A DNA stretch of 64,000 bases, taken from the IMG/VR virus record IMGVR_UViG_3300035664_000006, positions 31,884 through 95,883 of that record; one strand, 5' to 3'. The position numbers and the translations under genes are program-made. Below the pieces are notes generated by a model, which was not told the DNA's origin, did not search any database, and saw only the letters and a list, made by a program, of their open reading frames with translations. Every line of letters starts with the position of its first letter. The first letter of the stretch is position 1. Shown piece after piece: positions 63,992-64,000 of this stretch. Source of the DNA: a virus.

Positions 63992-64000
63992 TACGGGCTG
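63988..64000 (+). CDS. Start of a further gene, cut by window edge
   Basis: ATG at 63988 overlaps the previous stop (ATGA); only four codons (MIRA) are visible. Existence is inferred from the overlap pattern. Confidence 0.3.

Noticed and set aside
1-64000. The window as a bacterial genomic island
   Set aside because: DnaK, curli, AlgH and ALA synthase look cellular, but they are interleaved with T4-like virion genes, late promoters and homing endonucleases at the same coding density and base composition.

Overview
The window looks like part of a large T4-like tailed-phage genome (Caudoviricetes) from an aquatic bacterium. It is AT-rich and tightly packed, has T4-type late promoters (TATAAATA and close variants) and near-perfect host sigma-70 promoters (TTGACA-N16/17-TATAAT), and carries a run of T4-like head, tail and tail-fibre genes whose small proteins start MKIREILSE-like. 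Homing endonuclease genes are abundant. The host is not identifiable; the auxiliary genes (ALA synthase, haem oxygenase, bilin reductase, curli, permuted tmRNA) suggest an aquatic Gram-negative, perhaps a proteobacterium.

Layout: 1-3100 is an RNA-rich segment with a tRNA-like gene of anticodon CUA, a circularly permuted two-piece tmRNA, an unassigned RNA under a consensus promoter, and two GIY-YIG endonucleases. 3183-5883 holds three small membrane proteins, an HNH endonuclease and two small phage genes. 5967-14656 (minus) reads as one long transcription unit: haem oxygenase, ferredoxin-dependent bilin reductase, CsgF, CsgG, curlin-like protein, FecR protein, PA14-curlin protein, RimK-like ligase, CHASE2 adenylate cyclase and a small membrane protein. 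14785-21867 carries an HNH endonuclease, ClpS, Hsp20, DnaK, a MazG-like protein, a likely type II restriction-modification pair, ribosomal protein bS21 and RlpA, the last behind a ~300-nt structured leader.

22206-30524 is nucleotide metabolism: glutaredoxin, NrdB and an NrdA broken into three ORFs. The first break is a split intein (19-residue N-part, 135-residue C-part) around a GIY-YIG gene. The second break keeps only non-splicing intein remnants around a second GIY-YIG gene. 30711-47379 is structural: beta-helix tail fibre, head and fibre proteins, a PD-(D/E)XK nuclease, a metallopeptidase-like protein, and a probable -1 frameshift at an A9 run. 47417-49555 is ALA synthase with an endonuclease gene inserted at its 3' end and the displaced old 3' end left behind. 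49908-59421 holds a GIY-YIG endonuclease, a secreted nuclease, AlgH, a lytic transglycosylase, a sugar epimerase, and a methyltransferase/methyltransferase/GIY-YIG-helicase module.

59552-63300 is the most unusual part: 15 consecutive small genes, mostly overlapping by ATGA, whose divergent products share a C-terminal WFxLRW-type motif. The codons for that motif also supply the ribosome binding site of the next gene. The array starts at a consensus promoter. I do not recognise its function. Overall, the window suggests takeover of host translation and proteolysis (tmRNA, bS21, ClpS, Hsp20, DnaK), tetrapyrrole/bilin metabolism (ALA synthase, haem oxygenase, bilin reductase), cell-surface fibres (curli) and competition with other phages (two restriction-like modules, many homing endonucleases).
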